The translations under genes and the position numbers were made by a program. A stretch of 64,000 nucleotides of DNA, taken from Mimachlamys varia. Lineage: Eukaryota > Mollusca > Bivalvia > Pectinida > Pectinidae. The notes below the pieces were generated by a model, which was not told the DNA's origin, did not search any database, and saw only the letters and a list, made by a program, of their open reading frames with translations. The stretch lies in assembly GCA_947623455.1 (NCBI GenBank), contig OX392538.1, positions 29,263,001 through 29,327,000 of the forward strand. The letters run 5' to 3'. Positions 31,515 through 46,500 of the stretch are shown piece by piece. How positions within the stretch are numbered: position 1 is the first letter of the stretch; each line of letters opens with the position of its first letter.

Positions 31515-34500
31515 CTAAGATGTGTTGTATACGGTATCAATGAGGTACTTAGATGTGTTATATACGGTATCAGTGAGGTACTTAGATGTGTTGTATACGG
31601 TATCAGTGAGGTACTTGGATGTGTTGTATACGGTATCAGTGAAGTACTTAGATGTGTTGTATACGGTATCAATGAGGTACTTAGATGTGTTGTATACGGT
31701 ATCAATGAGGTACATAGATGTGTTATATACGGTATCAGTGAAGTACTTAGATGTGTTATATACGGTATCAGTGAGGTACTTAGATGTGTTGTATATGGTA
31801 TCAGTGAGGTACTTAGCTGTGTTATATACGATATCAGTGAAGTACTTAGATGTGTTATATACGGTATCAGTGAGGTACTTAGATGTGTTATATACGATAT
31901 CAGTGAAGTACTTAGATGTGTTATATACGGTATCAGTGAGGTACTTAGCTGTGTTGTATACGGTATCAGTGAAGTACTTAGATGTGTTGTATACGGTATC
32001 AGTGAGGTACTTAGATGTGTTGTATACGGTATCAATGAGGTACTTAGATGTGTTATATACGGTATCAGTGAAGTACTTAGCTGTGTTGTATACGGTATCA
32101 GTGAGGTACTTAGCTGTGTTGTATACGGTATCAGTGAAGTACTGAGATGTGTTATATACGGTATCAGTGAGGTACTTAGATGTGTTGTATACGGTATCAG
32201 TGAGGTACTTAGCTTTGTTATATACGATATCAGTGAAGTACTTAATTGTGTTATATACGGTATCAGTGAGGTACTTAGATGTGTTATATACGATATCAGT
32301 GAAGTACTTAGATTTGTTGTATACGGTATCAGTGAGGTACTTAGATGTGTTGTATACGGTATCAATGAGGTACTTAGATGTGTTATATACGGTATCAGTG
32401 AGGTACTTAGATGTGTTGTATACGGTATCAGTGAGGTACTTAGATGTGTTGTATACGGTATCAGTGAGGTACTTAGCTGTGTTATATACGATATCAGTGA
32501 AGTACTTAGATGTGTTATATACGGTATCAGTGAGGTACTTAGATGTGTTGTATACGGTATCAGTGAAGTACTTGGATGTGTTGTATACGGTATCAGTGAG
32601 GTACTTAGATGTGTTGTATACGGTATCAGTGAAGTACTTGGATGTGTTGTATACGGTATCAGTGAAGTACTTAGATGTGTTGTATACGGTATCAATGAGG
32701 TACTTAGATGTGTTGTATACGGTATCAGTGAAGTACTTGGATGTGTTGTATACGGTATCAGTGAGGTACTTAGATGTGTTATATACGGTATCAGTGAAGT
32801 ACTTAGATGTGTTGTATACGGTATCAGTGAGGTACTTAGCTGTGTTATATACGATATCAGTGAAGTACTTAGATGTGTTGTATACGGTATCAGTGAGGTA
32901 CTTAGATGTGTTATATACAATATCAGTGAAGTACTTAGATGTGTTATATACGGTATCAGTGAGGTACTTAGCTGTGTTGTATACGGTATCAATGAGGTAC
33001 TTAGATGTGTTGTATACGGTATCAGTGAAGTACTTGGATGTGTTGTATACGGTATCAGTGAGGTACTTAGATGTGTTGTATACGGTATCAGTGAAGTACT
33101 TAGATGTGTTGTATACGGTATCAGTGAGGTACTTAGCTGTGTTATATACGATATCAGTGAAGTACTTAATTGTGTTATATACGGTATCAGTGAGGTACTT
33201 AGATGTGTTACATACGATATCAGTGAAGTACTTAGATTTGTTGTATACGGTATCAGTGAGGTACTTAGATGTGTTGTATACGGTATCAATGAGGTACTTA
33301 GATGTGTTGTATACGGTATCAGTGAGGTACTTAGATGTGTTGTATACGGTATCAGTGAGGTACTTAGATGTGTTGTATACGGTATCAGTGAGGTACTTAG
33401 CTGTGTTGTATACGGTATCAGTGAGGTACTTAGCTGTGTTGTATACGGTATCAGTGAGGTACTTAGATGTGTTGTATACGGTATCAATGAAGTACTTAGA
33501 TGTGTTGTATACGGTATCAGTGAAGTACTTAGATGTGTTATATACGGTATCAGTGAGGTACTTAGATGTGTTGTATACGGTATCAGTGAGGTACTTAGCT
33601 GTGTTATATACGATATCAGTGAAGTACTTAGATGTGTTATATACGGTATCAGTGAGGTACTTAGATGTGTTGTATACGGTATCAGTGAAGTACTTGGATG
33701 TGTTGTATACGGTATCAGTGAGGTACTTAGATGTGTTGTATACGGTATCAGTGAAGTACTTGGATGTGTTGTATACGGTATCAGTGAAGTACTTAGATGT
33801 GTTGTATACGGTATCAATGAGGTACTTAGATGTGTTGTATACGGTATCAGTGAAGTACTTGGATGTGTTGTATACGGTATCAGTGAGGTACTTAGATGTG
33901 TTGTATACGGTATCAGTGAAGTACTTAGATGTGTTGTATACGGTATCAGTGAGGTACTTAGCTGTGTTATATACGATATCAGTGAAGTACTTAGATGTGT
34001 TGTATACGGTATCAGTGAGGTACTTAGATGTGTTGTATACAATATCAGTGAAGTACTTAGATGTGTTGTATACGGTGTCAGTGAGGTACTTAGATGTGTT
34101 GTATACGGTATCAATGAGGTACTTAGATGTGTTATATACGGTATCAGTGAGGTACTTAGATGTGTTGTATACGGTATCAGTGAGGTACTTGGATGTGTTG
34201 TATACGGTATCAGTGAAGTACTTAGATGTGTTGTATACGGTATCAGTGAGGTACTTGGATGTGTTGTATACGGTATCAATGAGGTACATAGATGTGTTAT
34301 ATACGGTATCAGTGAAGTACTTGGATGTGTTGTATACGGTATCAGTGAGGTACTTAGATGTGTTGTATATGGTATCAGTGAAGTACTTAGATGTGTTGTA
34401 TACGGTATCAGTGAGGTACTTAGCTATGTTGTATACGGTATCAGTGAAGTACTTAGATGTGTTATATACGGTATCAGTGAGGTACTTAGATGTGTTGTAT

Positions 34501-37500
34501 ACGGTATCAGTGAGGTACTTAGCTGTGTTATATACGATATCAGTGAAGTACTTAGATGTGTTATATACGGTATCAGTGAGGTACTTAGATGTGTTATATA
34601 CGATATCAGTGAAGTACTTAGATGTGTTATATACGGTATCAGTGAGGTACTTAGCTGTGTTGTATACGGTATCAGTGAAGTACTTAGATGTGTTGTATAC
34701 GGTATCAGTGAGGTACTTAGATGTGTTGTATACGGTATCAATGAGGTACTTAGATGTGTTATATACGGTATCAGTGAAGTACTTAGCTGTGTTGTATACG
34801 GTATCAGTGAGGTACTTAGCTGTGTTGTATACGGTATCAGTGAAGTACTGAGATGTGTTATATACGGTATCAGTGAGGTACTTAGGTGTGTTGTATACGG
34901 TATCAGTGAGGTACTTAGCTTTGTTATATACGATATCAGTGAAGTACTTAGATGTGTTATATACGGTATCAGTGAGGTACTTAGATGTGTTATATACGAT
35001 ATCAGTGAAGTACTTAGATGTGTTGTATACGGTATCAGTGAGGTACTTAGATGTGTTGTATACGGTATCAGTGAGGTACTTAGATGTGTTGTATACGGTA
35101 TCAGTGAGGTACTTAGATGTGTTGTATACGGTATCAGTGAAGTACTTGGATGTGTTGTATACGGTATCAGTGAAGTACTTAGATGTGTTGTATACGGTAT
35201 CAATGAGGTACTTAGATGTGTTGTATACGGTATCAGTGAAGTACTTGGATGTGTTGTATACGGTATCAGTGAGGTACTTAGATGTGTTGTATACGGTATC
35301 AGTGAAGTACTTAGATGTGTTGTATACGGTATCAGTGAGGTACTTAGCTGTGTTATATACGATATCAGTGAAGTACTTAGATGTGTTGTATACGGTATCA
35401 GTGAGGTACTTAGATGTGTTGTATACAATATCAGTGAAGTACTTAGATGTGTTGTATACGGTGTCAGTGAGGTACTTAGATGTGTTGTATACGGTATCAA
35501 TGAGGTACTTAGATGTGTTATATACGGTATCAGTGAGGTACTTAGATGTGTTGTATACGGTATCAGTGAGGTACTTGGATGTGTTGTATACGGTATCAGT
35601 GAAGTACTTAGATGTGTTGTATACGGTATCAGTGAGGTACTTGGATGTGTTGTATACGGTATCAATGAGGTACATAGATGTGTTATATACGGTATCAGTG
35701 AAGTACTTGGATGTGTTGTATACGGTATCAGTGAGGTACTTAGATGTGTTGTATATGGTATCAGTGAAGTACTTAGATGTGTTGTATACGGTATCAGTGA
35801 GGTACTTAGCTATGTTGTATACGGTATCAGTGAAGTACTTAGATGTGTTATATACGGTATCAGTGAGGTACTTAGATGTGTTGTATACGGTATCAGTGAG
35901 GTACTTAGCTGTGTTATATACGATATCAGTGAAGTACTTAGATGTGTTATATACGGTATCAGTGAGGTACTTAGATGTGTTATATACGATATCAGTGAAG
36001 TACTTAGATGTGTTATATACGGTATCAGTGAGGTACTTAGCTGTGTTGTATACGGTATCAGTGAAGTACTTAGATGTGTTGTATACGGTATCAGTGAGGT
36101 ACTTAGATGTGTTGTATACGGTATCAATGAGGTACTTAGATGTGTTATATACGGTATCAGTGAAGTACTTAGCTGTGTTGTATACGGTATCAGTGAGGTA
36201 CTTAGCTGTGTTGTATACGGTATCAGTGAAGTACTGAGATGTGTTATATACGGTATCAGTGAGGTACTTAGGTGTGTTGTATACGGTATCAGTGAGGTAC
36301 TTAGCTTTGTTATATACGATATCAGTGAAGTACTTAGATGTGTTATATACGGTATCAGTGAGGTACTTAGATGTGTTATATACGATATCAGTGAAGTACT
36401 TAGATGTGTTGTATACGGTATCAGTGAGGTACTTAGATGTGTTGTATACGGTATCAGTGAGGTACTTAGATGTGTTGTATACGGTATCAGTGAGGTACTT
36501 AGATGTGTTGTATACGGTATCAGTGAGGTACTTAGATGTGTTGTATACGGTATCAATGAGGTACTTAGATGTGTTGTATACGGTATCAGTGAGGTACTTA
36601 GATGTGTTGTATACGGTATCAATGAGGTACTTAGATGTGTTGTATACGGTATCAGTGAGGTACTTAGATGTGTTGTATACGGTATCAGTGAGGTACTTAG
36701 ATGTGTTGTATACGGTATCAGTGAGGTACTTAGATGTGTTGTATACGGTATCAATGAGGTACTTAGATGTGTTTTATACGGTATCAGTGAAGTACTTAGC
36801 TGTGTTGTATACGGTATCAGTGAAGTACTTAGATGTGTTGTATACGGTATCAGTGAGGTACTTAGATGTGTTGTATACGGTATCAATGAGGTACTTAGAT
36901 GTGTTGTATACGGTATCAGTGAGGTACTTAGCTGTGTTGTATACGGTATCAGTGAAGTACTTAGATGTGTTATATACGGTATCAGTGAGGTACTTAGATG
37001 TGTTGTATACGGTATCAGTGAGGTACTTAGCTGTGTTATATACGATATCAGTGAAGTACTTAGATGTGTTATATACGGTATCAGTGAGGTACTTAGATGT
37101 GTTATATACGATATCAGTGAAGTACTTAGATGTGTTGTATACTGTATCAATGAGGTACTTAGATGTGTTGTATACGGTATCAGTGAGGTACTTGGATGTG
37201 TTGTATACGGTATCAGTGAGGTACTTAGATGTGTTGTATACGGTATCAATGAGGTACTTAGATGTGTTATATACGGTATCAGTGAGGTACTTAGCTGTGT
37301 TGTATACGGTATCAGTGAGGTACTTAGATGTGTTGTATACGGTATCAGTGAGGTACTTAGATGTGTTGTATACGGTATCAGTGAGGTACTTATCTGTGTT
37401 GTATTAGGTATCAGTGAGGTACTTAGATGTGTTGTATACGGTATCAGTGAAGTACTTAGATGTGTTATATACGGTATCAGTGAGGTACTTAGATGTGTTG

Positions 37501-40500
37501 TATACGGTATCAGTGAAGTACTTGGATGTGTTGTATACGGTATCAGTGAGGTACTTAGATGTGTTGTATACGGTATCAGTGAAGTACTTGGATGTGTTGT
37601 ATACGGTATCAGTGAAGTACTTAGATGTGTTGTATACGGTATCAATGAGGTACTTAGATGTGTTGTATACGGTATCAGTGAAGTACTTGGATGTGTTGTA
37701 TACGGTATCAGTGAGGTACTTAGATGTGTTGTATACGGTATCAGTGAAGTACTTAGATGTGTTGTATACGGTATCAGTGAGGTACTTAGCTGTGTTATAT
37801 ACGATATCAGTGAAGTACTTAGATGTGTTGTATACGGTATCAGTGAGGTACTTAGATGTGTTATATACAATATCAGTGAAGTACTTAGATGTGTTGTATA
37901 CGGTATCAGTGAGGTACTTAGATGTGTTGTATACGGTATCAATGAGGTACTTAGATGTGTTTTATACGGTATCAGTGAAGTACTTAGCTGTGTTGTATAC
38001 GGTATCAGTGAAGTACTTAGATGTGTTGTATACGGTATCAGTGAGGTACTTAGATGTGTTGTATACGGTATCAATGAGGTACTTAGATGTGTTGTATACG
38101 GTATCAGTGAGGTACTTAGCTGTGTTGTATACGGTATCAGTGAAGTACTTAGATGTGTTATATACGGTATCAGTGAGGTACTTAGATGTGTTGTATACGG
38201 TATCAGTGAGGTACTTGGATGTGTTGTATACGGTATCAGTGAGGTACTTAGATGTGTTGTATACGGTATCAGTGAAGTACTTGGATGTGTTGTATACGGT
38301 ATCAGTGAAGTACTTAGATGTGTTGTATACGGTATCAATGAGGTACTTAGATGTGTTGTATACGGTATCAGTGAAGTACTTAGATGTGTTGTATACGGTA
38401 TCAGTGAGGTACTTAGATGTGTTGTATACGGTATCAGTGAAGTACTTAGATGTGTTGTATACGGTATCAGTGAGGTACTTAGCTGTGTTATATACGATAT
38501 CAGTGAAGTACTTAGATGTGTTGTATACGGTATCAGTGAGGTACTTAGATGTGTTATATACAATATCAGTGAAGTACTTAGATGTGTTATATACGGTATC
38601 AGTGAGGTACTTAGCTGTGTTGTATACGGTATCAGTGAAGTACTTAGATGTGTTGTATACGGTATCAGTGAGGTACTAAGATGTGTTGTATACGGTATCA
38701 ATGAGGTACTTAGATGTGTTATATACGGTATCAGTGAGGTACTTAGATGTGTTGTATACGGTATCAGTGAGGTACTTGGATGTGTTGTATACGGTATCAG
38801 TGAAGTACTTAGATGTGTTGTATACGGTATCAATGAGGTACTTAGATGTGTTGTATACGGTATCAATGAGGTACATAGATGTGTTATATACGGTATCAGT
38901 GAAGTACTTAGATGTGTTATATACGGTATCAGTGAGGTACTTAGATGTGTTGTATATGGTATCAGTGAGGTACTTAGCTGTGTTATATACGATATCAGTG
39001 AAGTACTTAGATGTGTTATATACGGTATCAGTGAGGTACTTAGATGTGTTATATACGATATCAGTGAAGTACTTAGATGTGTTATATACGGTATCAGTGA
39101 GGTACTTAGCTGTGTTGTATACGGTATCAGTGAAGTACTTAGATGTGTTGTATACGGTATCAGTGAGGTACTTAGATGTGTTGTATACGGTATCAATGAG
39201 GTACTTAGATGTGTTATATACGGTATCAGTGAAGTACTTAGCTGTGTTGTATACGGTATCAGTGAGGTACTTAGCTGTGTTGTATACGGTATCAGTGAAG
39301 TACTGAGATGTGTTATATACGGTATCAGTGAGGTACTTAGATGTGTTGTATACGGTATCAGTGAGGTACTTAGCTTTGTTATATACGATATCAGTGAAGT
39401 ACTTAATTGTGTTATATACGGTATCAGTGAGGTACTTAGATGTGTTATATACGATATCAGTGAAGTACTTAGATTTGTTGTATACGGTATCAGTGAGGTA
39501 CTTAGATGTGTTGTATACGGTATCAATGAGGTACTTAGATGTGTTATATACGGTATCAGTGAGGTACTTAGATGTGTTGTATACGGTATCAGTGAGGTAC
39601 TTAGATGTGTTGTATACGGTATCAGTGAGGTACTTAGCTGTGTTATATACGATATCAGTGAAGTACTTAGATGTGTTATATACGGTATCAGTGAGGTACT
39701 TAGATGTGTTGTATACGGTATCAGTGAAGTACTTGGATGTGTTGTATACGGTATCAGTGAGGTACTTAGATGTGTTGTATACGGTATCAGTGAAGTACTT
39801 GGATGTGTTGTATACGGTATCAGTGAAGTACTTAGATGTGTTGTATACGGTATCAATGAGGTACTTAGATGTGTTGTATACGGTATCAGTGAAGTACTTG
39901 GATGTGTTGTATACGGTATCAGTGAGGTACTTAGATGTGTTATATACGGTATCAGTGAAGTACTTAGATGTGTTGTATACGGTATCAGTGAGGTACTTAG
40001 CTGTGTTATATACGATATCAGTGAAGTACTTAGATGTGTTGTATACGGTATCAGTGAGGTACTTAGATGTGTTATATACAATATCAGTGAAGTACTTAGA
40101 TGTGTTATATACGGTATCAGTGAGGTACTTAGCTGTGTTGTATACGGTATCAATGAGGTACTTAGATGTGTTGTATACGGTATCAGTGAAGTACTTGGAT
40201 GTGTTGTATACGGTATCAGTGAGGTACTTAGATGTGTTGTATACGGTATCAGTGAAGTACTTAGATGTGTTGTATACGGTATCAGTGAGGTACTTAGCTG
40301 TGTTATATACGATATCAGTGAAGTACTTAATTGTGTTATATACGGTATCAGTGAGGTACTTAGATGTGTTACATACGATATCAGTGAAGTACTTAGATTT
40401 GTTGTATACGGTATCAGTGAGGTACTTAGATGTGTTGTATACGGTATCAATGAGGTACTTAGATGTGTTGTATACGGTATCAGTGAGGTACTTAGATGTG

Positions 40501-43500
40501 TTGTATACGGTATCAGTGAGGTACTTAGATGTGTTGTATACGGTATCAGTGAGGTACTTAGCTGTGTTGTATACGGTATCAGTGAGGTACTTAGCTGTGT
40601 TGTATACGGTATCAGTGAGGTACTTAGATGTGTTGTATACGGTATCAATGAAGTACTTAGATGTGTTGTATACGGTATCAGTGAAGTACTTAGATGTGTT
40701 ATATACGGTATCAGTGAGGTACTTAGATGTGTTGTATACGGTATCAGTGAGGTACTTAGCTGTGTTATATACGATATCAGTGAAGTACTTAGATGTGTTA
40801 TATACGGTATCAGTGAGGTACTTAGATGTGTTGTATACGGTATCAGTGAAGTACTTGGATGTGTTGTATACGGTATCAGTGAGGTACTTAGATGTGTTGT
40901 ATACGGTATCAGTGAAGTACTTGGATGTGTTGTATACGGTATCAGTGAAGTACTTAGATGTGTTGTATACGGTATCAATGAGGTACTTAGATGTGTTGTA
41001 TACGGTATCAGTGAAGTACTTGGATGTGTTGTATACGGTATCAGTGAGGTACTTAGATGTGTTGTATACGGTATCAGTGAAGTACTTAGATGTGTTGTAT
41101 ACGGTATCAGTGAGGTACTTAGCTGTGTTATATACGATATCAGTGAAGTACTTAGATGTGTTGTATACGGTATCAGTGAGGTACTTAGATGTGTTGTATA
41201 CAATATCAGTGAAGTACTTAGATGTGTTGTATACGGTGTCAGTGAGGTACTTAGATGTGTTGTATACGGTATCAATGAGGTACTTAGATGTGTTATATAC
41301 GGTATCAGTGAGGTACTTAGATGTGTTGTATACGGTATCAGTGAGGTACTTGGATGTGTTGTATACGGTATCAGTGAAGTACTTAGATGTGTTGTATACG
41401 GTATCAGTGAGGTACTTGGATGTGTTGTATACGGTATCAATGAGGTACATAGATGTGTTATATACGGTATCAGTGAAGTACTTGGATGTGTTGTATACGG
41501 TATCAGTGAGGTACTTAGATGTGTTGTATATGGTATCAGTGAAGTACTTAGATGTGTTGTATACGGTATCAGTGAGGTACTTAGCTATGTTGTATACGGT
41601 ATCAGTGAAGTACTTAGATGTGTTATATACGGTATCAGTGAGGTACTTAGATGTGTTGTATACGGTATCAGTGAGGTACTTAGCTGTGTTATATACGATA
41701 TCAGTGAAGTACTTAGATGTGTTATATACGGTATCAGTGAGGTACTTAGATGTGTTATATACGATATCAGTGAAGTACTTAGATGTGTTATATACGGTAT
41801 CAGTGAGGTACTTAGCTGTGTTGTATACGGTATCAGTGAAGTACTTAGATGTGTTGTATACGGTATCAGTGAGGTACTTAGATGTGTTGTATACGGTATC
41901 AATGAGGTACTTAGATGTGTTATATACGGTATCAGTGAAGTACTTAGCTGTGTTGTATACGGTATCAGTGAGGTACTTAGCTGTGTTGTATACGGTATCA
42001 GTGAAGTACTGAGATGTGTTATATACGGTATCAGTGAGGTACTTAGGTGTGTTGTATACGGTATCAGTGAGGTACTTAGCTTTGTTATATACGATATCAG
42101 TGAAGTACTTAGATGTGTTATATACGGTATCAGTGAGGTACTTAGATGTGTTATATACGATATCAGTGAAGTACTTAGATGTGTTGTATACGGTATCAGT
42201 GAGGTACTTAGATGTGTTGTATACGGTATCAGTGAGGTACTTAGATGTGTTGTATACGGTATCAGTGAGGTACTTAGATGTGTTGTATACGGTATCAGTG
42301 AAGTACTTGGATGTGTTGTATACGGTATCAGTGAAGTACTTAGATGTGTTGTATACGGTATCAATGAGGTACTTAGATGTGTTGTATACGGTATCAGTGA
42401 AGTACTTGGATGTGTTGTATACGGTATCAGTGAGGTACTTAGATGTGTTGTATACGGTATCAGTGAAGTACTTAGATGTGTTGTATACGGTATCAGTGAG
42501 GTACTTAGCTGTGTTATATACGATATCAGTGAAGTACTTAGATGTGTTGTATACGGTATCAGTGAGGTACTTAGATGTGTTGTATACAATATCAGTGAAG
42601 TACTTAGATGTGTTGTATACGGTGTCAGTGAGGTACTTAGATGTGTTGTATACGGTATCAATGAGGTACTTAGATGTGTTATATACGGTATCAGTGAGGT
42701 ACTTAGATGTGTTGTATACGGTATCAGTGAGGTACTTGGATGTGTTGTATACGGTATCAGTGAAGTACTTAGATGTGTTGTATACGGTATCAGTGAGGTA
42801 CTTGGATGTGTTGTATACGGTATCAATGAGGTACATAGATGTGTTATATACGGTATCAGTGAAGTACTTGGATGTGTTGTATACGGTATCAGTGAGGTAC
42901 TTAGATGTGTTGTATATGGTATCAGTGAAGTACTTAGATGTGTTGTATACGGTATCAGTGAGGTACTTAGCTATGTTGTATACGGTATCAGTGAAGTACT
43001 TAGATGTGTTATATACGGTATCAGTGAGGTACTTAGATGTGTTGTATACGGTATCAGTGAGGTACTTAGCTGTGTTATATACGATATCAGTGAAGTACTT
43101 AGATGTGTTATATACGGTATCAGTGAGGTACTTAGATGTGTTATATACGATATCAGTGAAGTACTTAGATGTGTTATATACGGTATCAGTGAGGTACTTA
43201 GCTGTGTTGTATACGGTATCAGTGAAGTACTTAGATGTGTTGTATACGGTATCAGTGAGGTACTTAGATGTGTTGTATACGGTATCAATGAGGTACTTAG
43301 ATGTGTTATATACGGTATCAGTGAAGTACTTAGCTGTGTTGTATACGGTATCAGTGAGGTACTTAGCTGTGTTGTATACGGTATCAGTGAAGTACTGAGA
43401 TGTGTTATATACGGTATCAGTGAGGTACTTAGGTGTGTTGTATACGGTATCAGTGAGGTACTTAGCTTTGTTATATACGATATCAGTGAAGTACTTAGAT

Positions 43501-46500
43501 GTGTTATATACGGTATCAGTGAGGTACTTAGATGTGTTATATACGATATCAGTGAAGTACTTAGATGTGTTGTATACGGTATCAGTGAGGTACTTAGATG
43601 TGTTGTATACGGTATCAGTGAGGTACTTAGATGTGTTGTATACGGTATCAGTGAGGTACTTAGATGTGTTGTATACGGTATCAGTGAAGTACTTAGATGT
43701 GTTGTATACGGTATCAGTGAGGTACTTAGATGTGTTATATACAATATCAGTGAAGTACTTAGATGTGTTATATACGGTATCAGTGAGGTACTTAGCTGTG
43801 TTGTATACGGTATCAATGAGGTACTTAGATGTGTTGTATACGGTATCAGTGAAGTACTTGGATGTGTTGTATACGGTATCAGTGAGGTACTTAGCTTTGT
43901 TATATACGATATCAGTGAAGTACTTAGATGTGTTATATACGGTATCAGTGAGGTACTTAGATGTGTTATATACGATATCAGTGAAGTACTTAGATGTGTT
44001 GTATACGGTATCAGTGAGGTACTTAGATGTGTTGTATACGGTATCAGTGAGGTACTTAGATGTGTTGTATACGGTATCAGTGAGGTACTTAGATGTGTTG
44101 TATACGGTATCAGTGAGGTACTTAGATGTGTTGTATACGGTATCAATGAGGTACTTAGATGTGTTGTATACGGTATCAGTGAGGTACTTAGATGTGTTGT
44201 ATACGGTATCAATGAGGTACTTAGATGTGTTGTATACGGTATCAGTGAGGTACTTAGATGTGTTGTATACGGTATCAGTGAGGTACTTAGATGTGTTGTA
44301 TACGGTATCAGTGAGGTACTTAGATGTGTTGTATACGGTATCAATGAGGTACTTAGATGTGTTTTATACGGTATCAGTGAAGTACTTAGCTGTGTTGTAT
44401 ACGGTATCAGTGAAGTACTTAGATGTGTTGTATACGGTATCAGTGAGGTACTTAGATGTGTTGTATACGGTATCAATGAGGTACTTAGATGTGTTGTATA
44501 CGGTATCAGTGAGGTACTTAGCTGTGTTGTATACGGTATCAGTGAAGTACTTAGATGTGTTATATACGGTATCAGTGAGGTACTTAGATGTGTTGTATAC
44601 GGTATCAGTGAGGTACTTAGCTGTGTTATATACGATATCAGTGAAGTACTTAGATGTGTTATATACGGTATCAGTGAGGTACTTAGATGTGTTATATACG
44701 ATATCAGTGAAGTACTTAGATGTGTTGTATACTGTATCAATGAGGTACTTAGATGTGTTGTATACGGTATCAGTGAGGTACTTGGATGTGTTGTATACGG
44801 TATCAGTGAGGTACTTAGATGTGTTGTATACGGTATCAATGAGGTACTTAGATGTGTTATATACGGTATCAGTGAGGTACTTAGCTGTGTTGTATACGGT
44901 ATCAGTGAGGTACTTAGATGTGTTGTATACGGTATCAGTGAGGTACTTAGATGTGTTGTATACGGTATCAGTGAGGTACTTATCTGTGTTGTATTAGGTA
45001 TCAGTGAGGTACTTAGATGTGTTGTATACGGTATCAGTGAAGTACTTAGATGTGTTATATACGGTATCAGTGAGGTACTTAGATGTGTTGTATACGGTAT
45101 CAGTGAAGTACTTGGATGTGTTGTATACGGTATCAGTGAGGTACTTAGATGTGTTGTATACGGTATCAGTGAAGTACTTGGATGTGTTGTATACGGTATC
45201 AGTGAAGTACTTAGATGTGTTGTATACGGTATCAATGAGGTACTTAGATGTGTTGTATACGGTATCAGTGAAGTACTTGGATGTGTTGTATACGGTATCA
45301 GTGAGGTACTTAGATGTGTTGTATACGGTATCAGTGAAGTACTTAGATGTGTTGTATACGGTATCAGTGAGGTACTTAGCTGTGTTATATACGATATCAG
45401 TGAAGTACTTAGATGTGTTGTATACGGTATCAGTGAGGTACTTAGATGTGTTATATACAATATCAGTGAAGTACTTAGATGTGTTGTATACGGTATCAGT
45501 GAGGTACTTAGATGTGTTGTATACGGTATCAATGAGGTACTTAGATGTGTTTTATACGGTATCAGTGAAGTACTTAGCTGTGTTGTATACGGTATCAGTG
45601 AAGTACTTAGATGTGTTGTATACGGTATCAGTGAGGTACTTAGATGTGTTGTATACGGTATCAATGAGGTACTTAGATGTGTTGTATACGGTATCAGTGA
45701 GGTACTTAGCTGTGTTGTATACGGTATCAGTGAAGTACTTAGATGTGTTATATACGGTATCAGTGAGGTACTTAGATGTGTTGTATACGGTATCAGTGAG
45801 GTACTTAGCTGTGTTATATACGATATCAGTGAAGGACTTAGATGTGTTATATACGGTATCAGTGAGGTACTTAGATGTGTTATATACGATATCAGTGAAG
45901 TACTTAGATGTTTTGTATACTGTATCAATGAGGTACTTAGATGTGTTGTATACGGTATCAGTGAGGTACTTGGATGTGTTGTATACGGTATCAGTGAGGT
46001 ACTTAGATGTGTTGTATACGGTATCAATGAGGTACTTAGATGTGTTATATACGGTATCAGTGAGGTACTTAGCTGTGTTGTATACGGTATCAGTGAGGTA
46101 CTTAGATGTGTTGTATACGGTATCAGTGAGGTACTTAGATGTGTTGTATACGGTATCAGTGAGGTACTTATCTGTGTTGTATTAGGTATCAGTGAGGTAC
46201 TTAGATGTGTTGTATACGGTATCAGTGAAGTACTTAGATGTGTTATATACGGTATCAGTGAGGTACTTAGATGTGTTGTATACGGTATCAGTGAAGTACT
46301 TGGATGTGTTGTATACGGTATCAGTGAGGTACTTAGATGTGTTGTATACGGTATCAGTGAAGTACTTGGATGTGTTGTATACGGTATCAGTGAAGTACTT
46401 AGATGTGTTGTATACGGTATCAATGAGGTACTTAGATGTGTTGTATACGGTATCAGTGAAGTACTTAGATGTGTTGTATACGGTATCAGTGAGGTACTTA